Below, in pieces: positions 1 to 6,069 of a DNA stretch of 7,298 nt (positions are counted from its first letter, which is position 1; each line of letters begins with the position of its first letter). This stretch comes from Defluviicoccus vanus (GTDB lineage: Bacteria; Pseudomonadota; Alphaproteobacteria; Rhodospirillales; Defluviicoccaceae). Under the pieces are notes generated by a model, which was not told the DNA's origin, searched no databases, and was given only the letters and a program-made list of their open reading frames with translations. Position numbers and translations under genes: made by a program. The stretch lies in assembly GCF_014672695.1 (NCBI RefSeq), contig NZ_CP053923.1:23801-31098 (forward strand), given 5' to 3'.

Positions 1-16
1 AGCGGAACAAACAATC

Positions 17-910
17 ATGAACGAGATCGCGTCGCTTTATCCCTTGATGTACGAGCCCATTGTTCGCGGTGCCCTTGAGGAAGATCTGGGGCTCGCCGGC
101 GACTTGACGTCGGATGTGGTGGTGCCGCCGGACGCAGTGGCGACGGCGAGCTTTGTCGCCCGCAAACCAGGCTGCGTGGCCGGCCTGCAAGTAGCGCTGA
201 GTGCGTTCCGGATGCTCGATCCTGGCGTCCGCATGACCGTAGAAAACGACGATGGCAGCAACGTTGCCGGTGGAACGACGCTGGCCGTCGTCAGCGGCTC
301 GGCTCGACCGATTCTGACCGCCGAGCGCACGGCACTTAACATCCTCTCGCGGATGTCGGGCATTGCCACTGCAACGCGGCGCGCCGTCGAACAAACGGCG
401 GGCTGCAAGGCACGCGTCGTCTGCACGCGCAAGACCACGCCGGGCCTGCGGACGCTCGAAAAATATGCGGTGCGGATCGGCGGCGGAGTCAACCATCGCT
501 TTGGTCTCGACGACGGGGTGATGATTAAGGACAACCACATCGTTGCTGCCGGCGGCATTGCCGCCGCGGTTGGCCGTGCCCGCGCCCGACTTGGCCACAT
601 GGTCAAGATCGAGGTTGAGGTCGATACGCTCGAACAACTGGATGAGTTGCTGACGCTTGATGCCGACGCGGTGCTGCTCGACAATATGTCGCCTGACCGG
701 TTGCGGATCGCCGTCGACCGCATTGCTGGACGGATGATCGCCGAAGCCTCCGGTGGCATTACCCTCGACAACCTGCGCGCCATCGCCGAATCGGGGGTCG
801 ATATCATCTCGCTCGGCTGGCTGACCCACAGCGCACCGATCCTTGATATTGGCCTCGATCTGGAGACATCGGCCGGCGACGCGCGCACCAGTTGCCGTTC
901 AGCAGCCTGA
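17..910 (+). CDS. nadC: Nicotinate-nucleotide pyrophosphorylase (carboxylating), quinolinate phosphoribosyltransferase
   Basis: The product converts quinolinate and PRPP to nicotinate mononucleotide, CO2 and PPi in the cytoplasm, the step that joins de novo quinolinate to the NAD pathway. The 297-residue length is normal for NadC. Visible family motifs, in order, are GALEEDLG near residue 18, AERTALNILSRMSGIAT (102-118), the TRKTTPGLRTLEKYA block (137-151) with R138, K139 and K149, HRFGL (160-164), IKDNH (170-174), EVEV (199-202), LLDN (220-223) and EASGGI (243-248). These cover the phosphate- and quinolinate-binding residues known for the family. The ATG at 17 fits the family N-terminus; the upstream GCGGA is only a modest ribosome site. 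Only 16 bases precede the gene, so a link to nadB/nadA, common in proteobacteria, cannot be seen. In the closing ISLGWLTHSAP stretch, Trp268 sits where Ala is usual, a minor variation. Identification is secure. Confidence 0.97.
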   Translation: MNEIASLYPLMYEPIVRGALEEDLGLAGDLTSDVVVPPDAVATASFVARKPGCVAGLQVALSAFRMLDPGVRMTVENDDGSNVAGGTTLAVVSGSARPILTAERTALNILSRMSGIATATRRAVEQTAGCKARVVCTRKTTPGLRTLEKYAVRIGGGVNHRFGLDDGVMIKDNHIVAAGGIAAAVGRARARLGHMVKIEVEVDTLEQLDELLTLDADAVLLDNMSPDRLRIAVDRIAGRMIAEASGGITLDNLRAIAESGVDIISLGWLTHSAPILDIGLDLETSAGDARTSCRSAA

Positions 911-1055
911 TTGTGTTGTCGAAACCACCCAGTCGCGGCTGAACAAGCTCGTTTTGCAAGGCTCAGGCGCTGCTGCCTCGCTGGGTGCAAAATTTCGTCT
1001 TAATCCTCGCTGTCAATACGCCCCATAAGTGAGCAGGTGTGAACACGAGGGGATC

Positions 1056-2066
1056 GTGCGGAACAAAGTGCCCGGGTGGCTGTCGCTATCGCTGGTGATT
1101 GTGGTGGCCATGGCTGTTGGTGCGTGCAGCACTGGCGGTGAGCGCACCGTCGACGTGACTGAAGCCGCCCAGCGCAACATCGACGGGGCGAATGGCTTCG
1201 GTAAACCGATGCCACGGCCAAAGCAAGAGGACGTGGTCGGCGCGCTTGAGCAGCAGCTGACCAAAAAAGACGATACCCTCCTCGATATCGCCGTCGATCA
1301 CGACCTTGGCTATCTGGAGATCGTCGCCGCCAACCCCGGGATCGACCCATGGGTGCCTTCACCTGGCACCGAGGTCGTCCTGCCCAAAGCGCGGGTGTTG
1401 CCATCGGTGCCGCGACAAGGGATCGTTATCAACATGCCGGAGCGCCGCCTCTACTATTACGAGCGCGGCTACCTCGTTTACGACTTCCCCGTCGGTATCG
1501 GCCGCGATGACCTGGAGACGCCCTTCGGCCGCACCACGGTCGTTCGCAAGAAAGAGGCGCCGGACTGGCGACCGACGGTGCAAGCGCGGCGTAGCGATCC
1601 GACGCTGCCGGCGGTTGTTCCCGCCGGTCCGGACAATCCTCTCGGCAGCCACGCCCTTTATCTCGGCTGGGCCAACTATCTGATCCACGGCACCAACCGC
1701 GTCTACGCCATCGGCCGGCGGGCGAGCCGCGGATGTATCCGTCTCTATCCGGACGATATCGCTAAGCTTTATGCGACAGTGCCGGTTGGCACCCCGGTTG
1801 CCGTCATCAATCAGCCTTACAAACTGGGCTGGCAGGGTGGAGAGCTGTATCTGGAGGCGCATCCCACGGTGCAGCAGGGCCGGGCGATGGAGGAAAAGCA
1901 GACGCTGAAGCCCTCGAACGTGGCTGATGTCCGCCCGTTGGTGGAGTCCCGCGCCGGCGAGGCTATGTCGCGCATCGACTGGGCCGCGGTGGAGACGGCG
2001 GTCCGCGAACACCGCGGCGTTCCGGTGCAGATCACCCGGCCAGCCGCGCTCGCCGCCCGGTCCTGA
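1056..2066 (+). CDS. L,D-transpeptidase (YkuD/ErfK-YbiS type) with LysM domain, probable lipoprotein
   Basis: This is a periplasmic YkuD-fold enzyme that makes 3-3 peptidoglycan cross-links or attaches envelope proteins to peptidoglycan. The catalytic signature is complete: His in LIHGTN and, 16 residues on, Cys in ASRGCIRL (Cys codon 1734-1736). An N-terminal LysM-like segment (DDTLLDIAVDHDLGYLEIVAANPG, about 1269-1340) matches the ErfK/YbiS/YcfS/YnhG layout of LysM then YkuD. The N-terminus is RNK followed by a hydrophobic stretch and lipobox VGAC (Cys codon 1125-1127), so lipid anchoring is inferred. Start choice: the frame opens with a GTG at 1029, but that has no ribosome site. GTG 1056 has GAGGGG just upstream, though close, and gives a compact signal peptide and 336 residues; GTG 1068 is also possible. 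About 80 residues follow the catalytic core, of no domain I recognise. Which LDT reaction it performs cannot be told from the sequence. Confidence 0.9.
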   Translation: MRNKVPGWLSLSLVIVVAMAVGACSTGGERTVDVTEAAQRNIDGANGFGKPMPRPKQEDVVGALEQQLTKKDDTLLDIAVDHDLGYLEIVAANPGIDPWVPSPGTEVVLPKARVLPSVPRQGIVINMPERRLYYYERGYLVYDFPVGIGRDDLETPFGRTTVVRKKEAPDWRPTVQARRSDPTLPAVVPAGPDNPLGSHALYLGWANYLIHGTNRVYAIGRRASRGCIRLYPDDIAKLYATVPVGTPVAVINQPYKLGWQGGELYLEAHPTVQQGRAMEEKQTLKPSNVADVRPLVESRAGEAMSRIDWAAVETAVREHRGVPVQITRPAALAARS

Positions 2067-2081
2067 ACCGCCGCTTCGACG

Positions 2082-3611
2082 CTAAGCGCAGCCGGTAAAC
2101 TGACGCAGGCTGGCGAACAGGCTGGTGTCGCTGATTACTCGCGGTACCTTGTTCTGGCCGCCGAGCCGGCCGCGGCTCTTCATCCAGGCGGTGAAAGTGT
2201 CGGGTGGCACAGCGTGCACCCGCGGTGCCTGCATGCCGAAGCCCTCGGCCCGGTGCGCCTTGTAATCCTCGTTGACGCGGCAGAGTGCGGCATCGATCGC
2301 CGTGGCAAAGTGGTGCAGCCGCTCGTCTGCCAGGATGCCTTCGGAGAACTCGACGATATACAGGTGCCCACCCACTTCGCCGGCGGCCTCCGGAAACAGG
2401 GCGCCGACGGAATAGTCTTTCACCAAAGCATTGACCTCCATACCCGCTTCGGCGACGGCGCGCTCGATCTCCTCGCCGATCAGGTGCTCGCCGAAGGCGG
2501 ACAGGAAATAGGATGTGCGGCCGGTCACCAGGAGCCGGGGCGGGTTGCGATCGATGAATCGTACCGTATCGCCGATGACGTACGACCACAAACCGGCACA
2601 GGTGGTGAGGACGATGGCGTAGTTCACGCCCAATTCCACCGTTTCCAGCCAATGACGGGTGGGATTGGGGCTATCCAGTTCTTCCAGCGGCACGAACTCG
2701 TAAAAAATTCCGGTATCAGTGATCAGGCGTAAACCATCGCCATCGCCACGGTCGGCGATGGCGATGCAGCCCTCGCTCGCCGGGTAGATCTCCCGCGTTT
2801 CGGCGCGGCTGCCCTCCAGCCAGCGGGCGAAATGGCTGCGATAGGGAGCAAAGTTGACCCCACCGTGCACAAGCATTTCGAGATCGGGATAGATACCGGC
2901 AAGCCGGCGATCACAGTCCGGCCGCAGCTCCGCCAATTTGTCGAAGAACAGCAGCAGCCAACTGGGGACGCCGCCGACGGCGCGGATGTCGCTCGCCAGC
3001 GAAGCCGGGCCGAAGCGGGTGATCTTCTCCTCCCAGTCGGCGATCGTTTCCAGTTCGCGTGGCGGGAAGTAGCGCAGTCGTACCCACCAGGGAACGGTCT
3101 TGCCGGCGATGCCGCTCAGATCGCCGCCCCAGATACCGGGGGCCAGTTGGGTGAGTGCTGTTGAGCCACCAAGCATGAAGCAAAGACCGCGCATCAGCGT
3201 ACTGCCGGGGCGCGCGGCGTAGTGGTGGGTGACGATGTCGAGGCCGGCGACGCGGTTGGAGGCGATCATCTCCGGTGAGACCGGGATGTACTTGGTGACG
3301 CCGCTGGTGGTACCGGAGGTCAGGGCGAAGTAGGGGATGGTGCCGGGCCAGGTGCAGTTGTCGAGGCGAGGAAAGACCGGCTGCCAGTACTCGCGCCAGA
3401 AATCCTCATAGCGGCGGATGCGGACCCGATCCTGGTAATCTTCCACTCGATGAATATGTGCGAAACGGTTGGCGTGACCGAAGTGGGTGTTCTTCGCCTT
3501 CGCCAGCAACTGATGCAACTGTTGGCGCTGCGCTTCTACCGGATCCTGCGCTGCCAGCTTGCTGCTACGGATGCGGGCGTAGGCACGAAACGGAAGGGTC
3601 AGATTGAGCAT
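2082..3611 (-). CDS. GH3 auxin-responsive promoter family protein (acyl-adenylate-forming, amido-synthetase-like)
   Basis: This 509-residue protein has the full GH3 layout of the adenylate-forming (ANL) superfamily. Visible motifs are the ATP-phosphate loop TSGTTSGVTKYIP (98-110), a second nucleotide motif YPASEG (276-281), YVIGDTVRF (344-352) with the Asp that usually contacts ribose, and a C-terminal GRLGGQNKVPRV (481-492) whose Lys488 sits where GH3 enzymes have their catalytic-domain lysine. Plant GH3 enzymes adenylate jasmonate, indole acetate or benzoates and join them to amino acids. Bacterial members are widespread but of mostly unknown substrate, so no acyl acceptor is proposed. The ATG at 3611 gives a typical N-terminus (LPFRAYAR), but its upstream ribosome site is weak. 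The gene converges on the L,D-transpeptidase gene with 15 bp between stops and no terminator between them, so the 3' ends of the two transcripts probably overlap. A perfect 13-bp inverted repeat lies within the coding sequence. Confidence 0.93.
   Translation of the reverse strand: MLNLTLPFRAYARIRSSKLAAQDPVEAQRQQLHQLLAKAKNTHFGHANRFAHIHRVEDYQDRVRIRRYEDFWREYWQPVFPRLDNCTWPGTIPYFALTSGTTSGVTKYIPVSPEMIASNRVAGLDIVTHHYAARPGSTLMRGLCFMLGGSTALTQLAPGIWGGDLSGIAGKTVPWWVRLRYFPPRELETIADWEEKITRFGPASLASDIRAVGGVPSWLLLFFDKLAELRPDCDRRLAGIYPDLEMLVHGGVNFAPYRSHFARWLEGSRAETREIYPASEGCIAIADRGDGDGLRLITDTGIFYEFVPLEELDSPNPTRHWLETVELGVNYAIVLTTCAGLWSYVIGDTVRFIDRNPPRLLVTGRTSYFLSAFGEHLIGEEIERAVAEAGMEVNALVKDYSVGALFPEAAGEVGGHLYIVEFSEGILADERLHHFATAIDAALCRVNEDYKAHRAEGFGMQAPRVHAVPPDTFTAWMKSRGRLGGQNKVPRVISDTSLFASLRQFTGCA
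2735..2766. repeat. Perfect 13-bp inverted repeat inside the GH3 coding sequence
   Basis: CATCGCCATCGCC (2735-2747), spacer ACGGTC (2748-2753), and GGCGATGGCGATG (2754-2766) form a perfect 13-bp stem with a six-base loop. It encodes IAIADRGDGDG in the GH3 protein, just after the YPASEG motif. The arms consist of a tandem six-base unit (GGCGAT), so the structure may simply reflect the Ala-Ile and Asp-Gly codons. In the GH3 mRNA it would fold as a stable GC-rich hairpin with no T tract after it, so it is not a terminator. Confidence 0.85.
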
Positions 3612-3614
3612 GCG

Positions 3615-4019
3615 TCAGGCGTCCACAGAATCAGGCATCCACAAAATCCGACGGCAGGGGCCGAGTTGGTCAAAGCTGCAGCACAATCGACTATACTCAC
3701 CCTTGCGCCCTCGTGGCAGCCGATCCGGCAAGGTGTCGCAGTTGCACCAGTCGTCATAGCCGTCGGGTACGCTCAAGATCGGATATTTCGGCGAGGTGCC
3801 GGCATACGCACCGTAGTTGGGCCGATGGCCGCTGCTGGTCAACCCATGCCTCGTTGGGCTGCGTGTCTCCGCAGCGACGCGCAGGCGCCAGACCAGGTTG
3901 CTTCGCCCTTGCCGTGGGCGGCACAACACCCAAAGATGAGCGCCACCGGGATGGCTTGCCGGACCGGAATGGCGGTGACAGCGAGGGCTGTCTTCGGTGT
4001 GCAGGTGGGCCACAGCCAT
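3615..4019 (-). CDS. Doubtful ORF upstream of the GH3 gene, 134 residues, possible small gene or gene remnant
   Basis: The stretch 3612-4039 has no secure gene. Its best open frame runs on the minus strand from ATG 4019 to a stop at 3615, three bases before the GH3 start codon. The N-terminal half looks non-coding, being rich in His, Arg, Pro and Ser. The C-terminal half reads more like protein: PNYGAYAGTSPKYPILSVPD and then GYDDWCNCDTLPDRLP, with mostly G or C third bases over about 3720-3820. Cysteines (WCNC, LCC, GPC) cluster there. I recognise no family. It may be a real small gene with a later start, the decayed end of a former gene, or chance. A candidate GH3 promoter lies inside it, which weighs against a working gene. 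Confidence 0.25.
   Translation of the reverse strand: MAVAHLHTEDSPRCHRHSGPASHPGGAHLWVLCRPRQGRSNLVWRLRVAAETRSPTRHGLTSSGHRPNYGAYAGTSPKYPILSVPDGYDDWCNCDTLPDRLPRGRKGEYSRLCCSFDQLGPCRRILWMPDSVDA
3690..3719 (-). promoter_or_regulatory. Candidate sigma70-type promoter of the GH3 gene
   Basis: Read on the minus strand, CTGCCA (3719-3714; four of six matches to TTGACA) is followed after 18 bases by TATAGT (3695-3690), a good -10 box. The transcript would begin near 3683, giving a leader of about 70 bases before the GH3 ATG at 3611. No other good -10 box was seen close to the gene. This is based on motif resemblance only. Confidence 0.3.
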
Positions 4020-4039
4020 TGCAAGTATGGGAGAGGGAC

Positions 4040-4681
4040 ATGACGGTAACTTTGGACGTGACGATCGATGCCTGGCCGCAAGGCGGTGCCATTCCCGAGG
4101 CGTACGCTTTCTGCAAGCTCGCCGAACCGGGACCGATCGAGCTGAGCAGCAATCGCAATCCGGGCATCCGGTGGGCAGACGCTCCTGCCGGAACCAAGTC
4201 CTTTGCTGTCATCTGCCACGATCCCGACGTGCCGTCCAAGCCTGATAACGTTAACAAGGCTGGCCTCGTCGTTCCCGCCGACCTGCCCCGGGTGGACTTC
4301 TACCACTGGGTGCTTGTGGATATTCCCGCCAGCGTAACGGCGATCGCCGAGGCGGCGGACTCGGACGGAGTGACTGCGCGTGGCAAGGCACCGGGCGCGA
4401 TGCCGCTCGGCGTGCGCGGGATCAACAACTACACCGACTGGTTCGCCGGTGATGCGGACATGGGCGGCGACTACGCCGGCTATGACGGGCCGTGCCCACC
4501 ATGGAACGACGAAATCCCGCATCGCTATGTTTTTACCGTCTATGCCCTGGATGTTCCGTCGCTGGGATTGTCCGGCCGGTTCGGCGGTGGCGACGCGCTG
4601 CAAGCGATGCAAGGGCACGTACTCGCGTCTGGAGAGTGGCTTGGCACGTTCACCCTCAACCGGGCGTTGCGCGCCGCCTGA
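4040..4681 (+). CDS. YbhB/YbcL family Raf kinase inhibitor-like protein (phosphatidylethanolamine-binding protein family)
   Basis: This is a 213-residue protein of the PEBP/RKIP fold in its bacterial YbhB/YbcL form. The signature residues that line the anion-binding pocket are present: DPDVP (61-65), HW in FYHWVLVDIP (89-90), GPCPP (150-154) and HRYVFTVYALD (161-171), followed by a typical C-terminal helix. The family binds phosphorylated or anionic ligands, and its role in bacteria is not settled. There is no signal peptide, so it is probably cytoplasmic. The start ATG at 4040 has a strong ribosome site (GGGAGAGG, about 4029-4036). The frame stays open far upstream, to an ATG at 3713, but that extension is not PEBP-like and was left out. 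The insert between DPDVP and HW (SKPDNVNKAGLVVPADLPRV) and the pre-GPCPP loop are longer than in E. coli YbhB. It appears to be a single-gene unit. Confidence 0.93.
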   Translation: MTVTLDVTIDAWPQGGAIPEAYAFCKLAEPGPIELSSNRNPGIRWADAPAGTKSFAVICHDPDVPSKPDNVNKAGLVVPADLPRVDFYHWVLVDIPASVTAIAEAADSDGVTARGKAPGAMPLGVRGINNYTDWFAGDADMGGDYAGYDGPCPPWNDEIPHRYVFTVYALDVPSLGLSGRFGGGDALQAMQGHVLASGEWLGTFTLNRALRAA

Positions 4682-4746
4682 GGTGATCCGCGACCGATCC
4701 TCCGGCGGTCGAGGTGGTAGCGAGCCTGTATTACAGCGCGTTTCCA

Positions 4747-4776
4747 CCCCTTGCAGGCGGAAAATTCTGCACTAAG
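4747..4776 (+). promoter_or_regulatory. Possible heat-shock (RpoH-type) promoter of the small heat-shock gene
   Basis: CCCCTTGCA (4747-4755) closely resembles the sigma-32 -35 element (CCCTTGAA/CTTG core). The -10 element should fall near 4769-4776, where GCACTAAG is a poor match to CCCCAT. Transcription from here would start around 4780-4786, just before the first stem-loop of the leader, which supports the placement. The call rests mainly on the -35 box and the gene downstream. Confidence 0.35.
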
Positions 4777-4786
4777 TCAATTGTCA

Positions 4787-4881
4787 TCGGATGCCCATGT
4801 GGGGTCCGACACCGCGGGCGGCAGCGAAGACTTCGCCCGCCCGCCGGTTGACACATTGCTTGATGCTGGAGGATGTGTGTT
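4787..4881 (+). promoter_or_regulatory. ROSE-like RNA thermometer in the leader of the small heat-shock gene
   Basis: The leader can fold into three successive stem-loops. The first pairs TCGGA (4787-4791) with TCCGA (4805-4809), with CCC/GGG inside and an ATGT loop. The second pairs GCGGGCG (4814-4820) with CGCCCGC (4834-4840). The third pairs ACACAT-TGCT (4851-4860) with AGG-ATGTGT (4870-4878) around a nine-base loop; the ACACAT/ATGTGT part is perfect. The third stem contains the Shine-Dalgarno GGAGG (4868-4872). Facing it is TTGCT, with a wobble U-G pair and an unpaired or bulged G between pairs. This is the UYGCU signature of ROSE elements known from leaders of alphaproteobacterial small heat-shock genes. 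Such elements hide the ribosome site at normal temperature and melt on heating. Function is inferred from structure and position. Confidence 0.75.
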
Positions 4882-5370
4882 ATGACCACTCTCGACTTTG
4901 CGCCCCTTTTCCGTTCCACGGTCGGCTTCGATCGGTTGATGAACCTGCTGGAAAACTCCGGCAGTTGGAACGAGGGTTCGAATGGCTTTCCGCCATACAA
5001 CATCGAGAAGACGGGTGAAGATCAATATCGTGTAACGCTTGCCGTCGCCGGCTATGGCGAGGACGAGTTGTCGGTTGAGGTGAAGGAAAACGGCCTTACC
5101 GTCGAAGGGCGCCGTAAGGACGCCGAGGCCGGCGGATCCTTCCTCTATCGCGGCATCGCCGGACGCTCGTTCAAACGGCAATTCCAGCTCGCCGACCACG
5201 TTCGCGTTGCTGGCGCGCAGTTGCACAACGGGCTGCTCGTGGTCGACTTGGTACGCGAAATTCCGGAAGCGGCGAAATCGCGCCGGATCGCTATCCAGAC
5301 CAAGCCGGCGCAGGCTGCCGTGGATGCCGAAACCACCAGCCAGATCGAATCGCAGCGTCACGCCGCCTGA
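4882..5370 (+). CDS. Small heat-shock protein, Hsp20/IbpA family
   Basis: This 162-residue cytoplasmic chaperone of the alpha-crystallin (Hsp20) family is expected to hold unfolding proteins for the DnaK and Clp systems. The N-terminal arm (MTTLDFAPLFRSTVGFDRLM) is typical of class A IbpA-like proteins. The alpha-crystallin domain spans about residues 38-125, from PPYNIEKTGEDQYRVTLAVAG through ENGLTVEGRR to the characteristic GIAGRSFKRQFQLADHV (91-107) and NGLLVVDLVREIPE. The tail holds RRIAIQ, an IxI-like motif that joins subunits in family oligomers. Start choice: ATG 4882 lies nine bases after GGAGG (4868-4872), whereas the in-frame ATG at 4873 directly abuts that site and was rejected. 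The leader carries a ROSE-like thermometer and an RpoH-like -35 box, so both translational and transcriptional heat control are likely. A strong terminator follows. Confidence 0.96.
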   Translation: MTTLDFAPLFRSTVGFDRLMNLLENSGSWNEGSNGFPPYNIEKTGEDQYRVTLAVAGYGEDELSVEVKENGLTVEGRRKDAEAGGSFLYRGIAGRSFKRQFQLADHVRVAGAQLHNGLLVVDLVREIPEAAKSRRIAIQTKPAQAAVDAETTSQIESQRHAA

Positions 5371-5384
5371 TCGATCGCATGAAA

Positions 5385-5420
5385 CCGGGGGTGCCAGTTG
5401 CCGGCACCCCCGGCGTTTTC
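5385..5420 (+). terminator. Strong intrinsic terminator after the Hsp20 gene, probably bidirectional
   Basis: CCGGGGGTGCC (5385-5395) and GGCACCCCCGG (5403-5413) form a perfect 11-bp GC-rich stem with a seven-base loop, followed by CGTTTT. On the minus strand the stem is followed by TTTC, so it may also end the convergent gene that stops at 5437. It lies 14 bases after the Hsp20 stop codon. Confidence 0.9.
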
Positions 5421-5436
5421 GTTCTGCCGCAGCAGG

Positions 5437-5820
5437 TCAGCGATTGCCGAAGAGTTGCTTGGTTGCTTCCGGGTCGACTTCTTCACTGCCGGCGCTGACG
5501 AAGCAGACCTTCTTGGCGACAAAGCATTCGATGCCGTTGCTCAGGACGAAGTGATTTGGATTCCAGGCTTTGCCGGCATTGGTCATCCGCTGCTGCAGAA
5601 GGTTTGCTGCTTGGTTTCCCAGGTGCGCCTTGGTCAGCGGGACCGAAGCGCCGAACGGATCGTAGCAGACCCACGCCTTGCGATCGCAGATCACACGATC
5701 GACAGGGTAGTAAACGCTGGGCTTTGCTGCCGACGCGGGTCCGGCAATGACGCTGGCAAGCAGGACCAGGAGGTAAGCACCTCCTGCAGATCGTACGTTA
5801 TGAAGGCGCATTTCTCGCAA
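5437..5820 (-). CDS. Secreted YcgJ-like (Fels-1 prophage protein-like) small protein
   Basis: This is a 127-residue exported protein. The N-terminus has a hydrophobic core (AYLLVLLASVIAG) and an AxA site, with cleavage predicted after GPASA (residue 31). The mature part resembles enterobacterial YcgJ, the Fels-1 prophage protein-like family, in sequence order: a CDRKAWVC pair, LTKAHLG, NQAANLL, the FVLSNGIECF motif, a further Cys, and a closing VDPEATKQLFG. Four cysteines (45, 52, 99, 106) are spaced as two C-x6-C pairs and could form two disulphides in the periplasm. The family's function is unknown. The start is uncertain: TTG 5820 has GGGAG at an ideal seven-base distance, whereas ATG 5811 has only a weak, close GAGA; either leaves the signal peptide intact. 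It converges on the Hsp20 gene across the shared terminator. No phage genes are nearby, so the family name says nothing about origin here. Confidence 0.8.
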   Translation of the reverse strand: MREMRLHNVRSAGGAYLLVLLASVIAGPASAAKPSVYYPVDRVICDRKAWVCYDPFGASVPLTKAHLGNQAANLLQQRMTNAGKAWNPNHFVLSNGIECFVAKKVCFVSAGSEEVDPEATKQLFGNR

Positions 5821-5834
5821 TGGGAGTCTCCCAG
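5821..5834 (-). promoter_or_regulatory. Palindrome over the ribosome site of the YcgJ-like gene
   Basis: TGGGAGTCTCCCA (5821-5833) is a perfect palindrome around its central T. On the minus-strand transcript it can fold as a UGGGA/UCCCA stem with a GAC loop. The stem would include the GGGAG that serves the TTG start at 5820, so it could limit translation of the YcgJ-like protein or act as a protein site in DNA. No function is shown. Confidence 0.4.
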
Positions 5835-5883
5835 ACCTTAGTCAGGTGACACTGCGGCGGCGTCGAGCGGACACGTAAAAGAC

Positions 5884-5914
5884 GATTCTTTCCGGGACGG
5901 AGCGAGAATCCCGG
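5884..5914. repeat. Two overlapping, mutually exclusive inverted repeats in the ycgJ-pyrB intergenic region
   Basis: GATTCT (5884-5889) can pair with AGAATC (5905-5910), and CCGGGA (5892-5897) can pair with TCCCGG (5909-5914). The right arms share bases 5909-5910, and the left arm of the second lies in the loop of the first, so the two stems exclude each other. They lie about 155 bases upstream of pyrB. The rest of 5821-6069 holds the palindrome at 5821-5833, the pyrB promoter candidate at 6032-6061, and nothing else I can support. Confidence 0.35.
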
Positions 5915-6031
5915 CGCAGCGTGGGCACGCAGGCGCTCACATCATCGCCGAAATAAGCCCCGGATACCAGAGACTTGCCGGCTTCGTCGGCGCGTGAGCC
6001 AGCATTGTGCAGCGGACAATCCGTCGCTCCC

Positions 6032-6061
6032 TTGCGCCAGTGGTTTGCCGACCCTTATAGT
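6032..6061 (+). promoter_or_regulatory. Candidate pyrB promoter, possibly giving a leaderless transcript
   Basis: TTGCGC (6032-6037), an 18-base spacer and TATAGT (6056-6061) resemble a sigma70 promoter. The expected start of transcription, six to eight bases after the -10 box, falls at about 6067-6069, against the pyrB ATG at 6070. No Shine-Dalgarno precedes that ATG, which fits a leaderless or nearly leaderless mRNA. An ATTGT/ACAAT inverted repeat (6004-6008 and 6016-6020) lies just upstream and could be an operator. Confidence 0.4.
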
Positions 6062-6069
6062 CCGCTCCC

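Noticed and set aside
37..990. A 317-codon open frame on the minus strand opposite nadC
   Set aside because: It is antisense to a clear nadC, rich in Ser, Arg and Ala with no recognisable domain; such open frames are common opposite GC-rich genes.
3713..4039. Upstream in-frame extension of the YbhB gene back to ATG 3713
   Set aside because: The added 109 residues are Arg-, Ser- and Cys-rich with no PEBP similarity, while ATG 4040 has a strong ribosome site and the family N-terminus.
3450..4043. A 197-codon plus-strand open frame covering the GH3 5' end and the gap beyond
   Set aside because: About a quarter of it is antisense to GH3, it has no ribosome site or recognisable domain, and its codon use in the gap is mixed.
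4691..4711. CGACCG...CGGTCG hairpin after the YbhB gene as a terminator
   Set aside because: The stem is only six pairs with a nine-base loop, and no T run follows it.
4794..4800. CCCATGT as an RpoH -10 element
   Set aside because: It matches the motif, but no CTTG-type -35 lies at the right distance, and the sequence instead fits inside the first stem-loop of the leader.
4975..4983. GGTTCGAAT, resembling a tRNA T-arm
   Set aside because: It lies inside the Hsp20 coding sequence and no acceptor stem or anticodon arm surrounds it.
5398..5841. A 147-codon plus-strand open frame opposite the YcgJ-like gene
   Set aside because: The minus strand carries a signal peptide and a family match; this frame begins within the terminator stem and shows neither.
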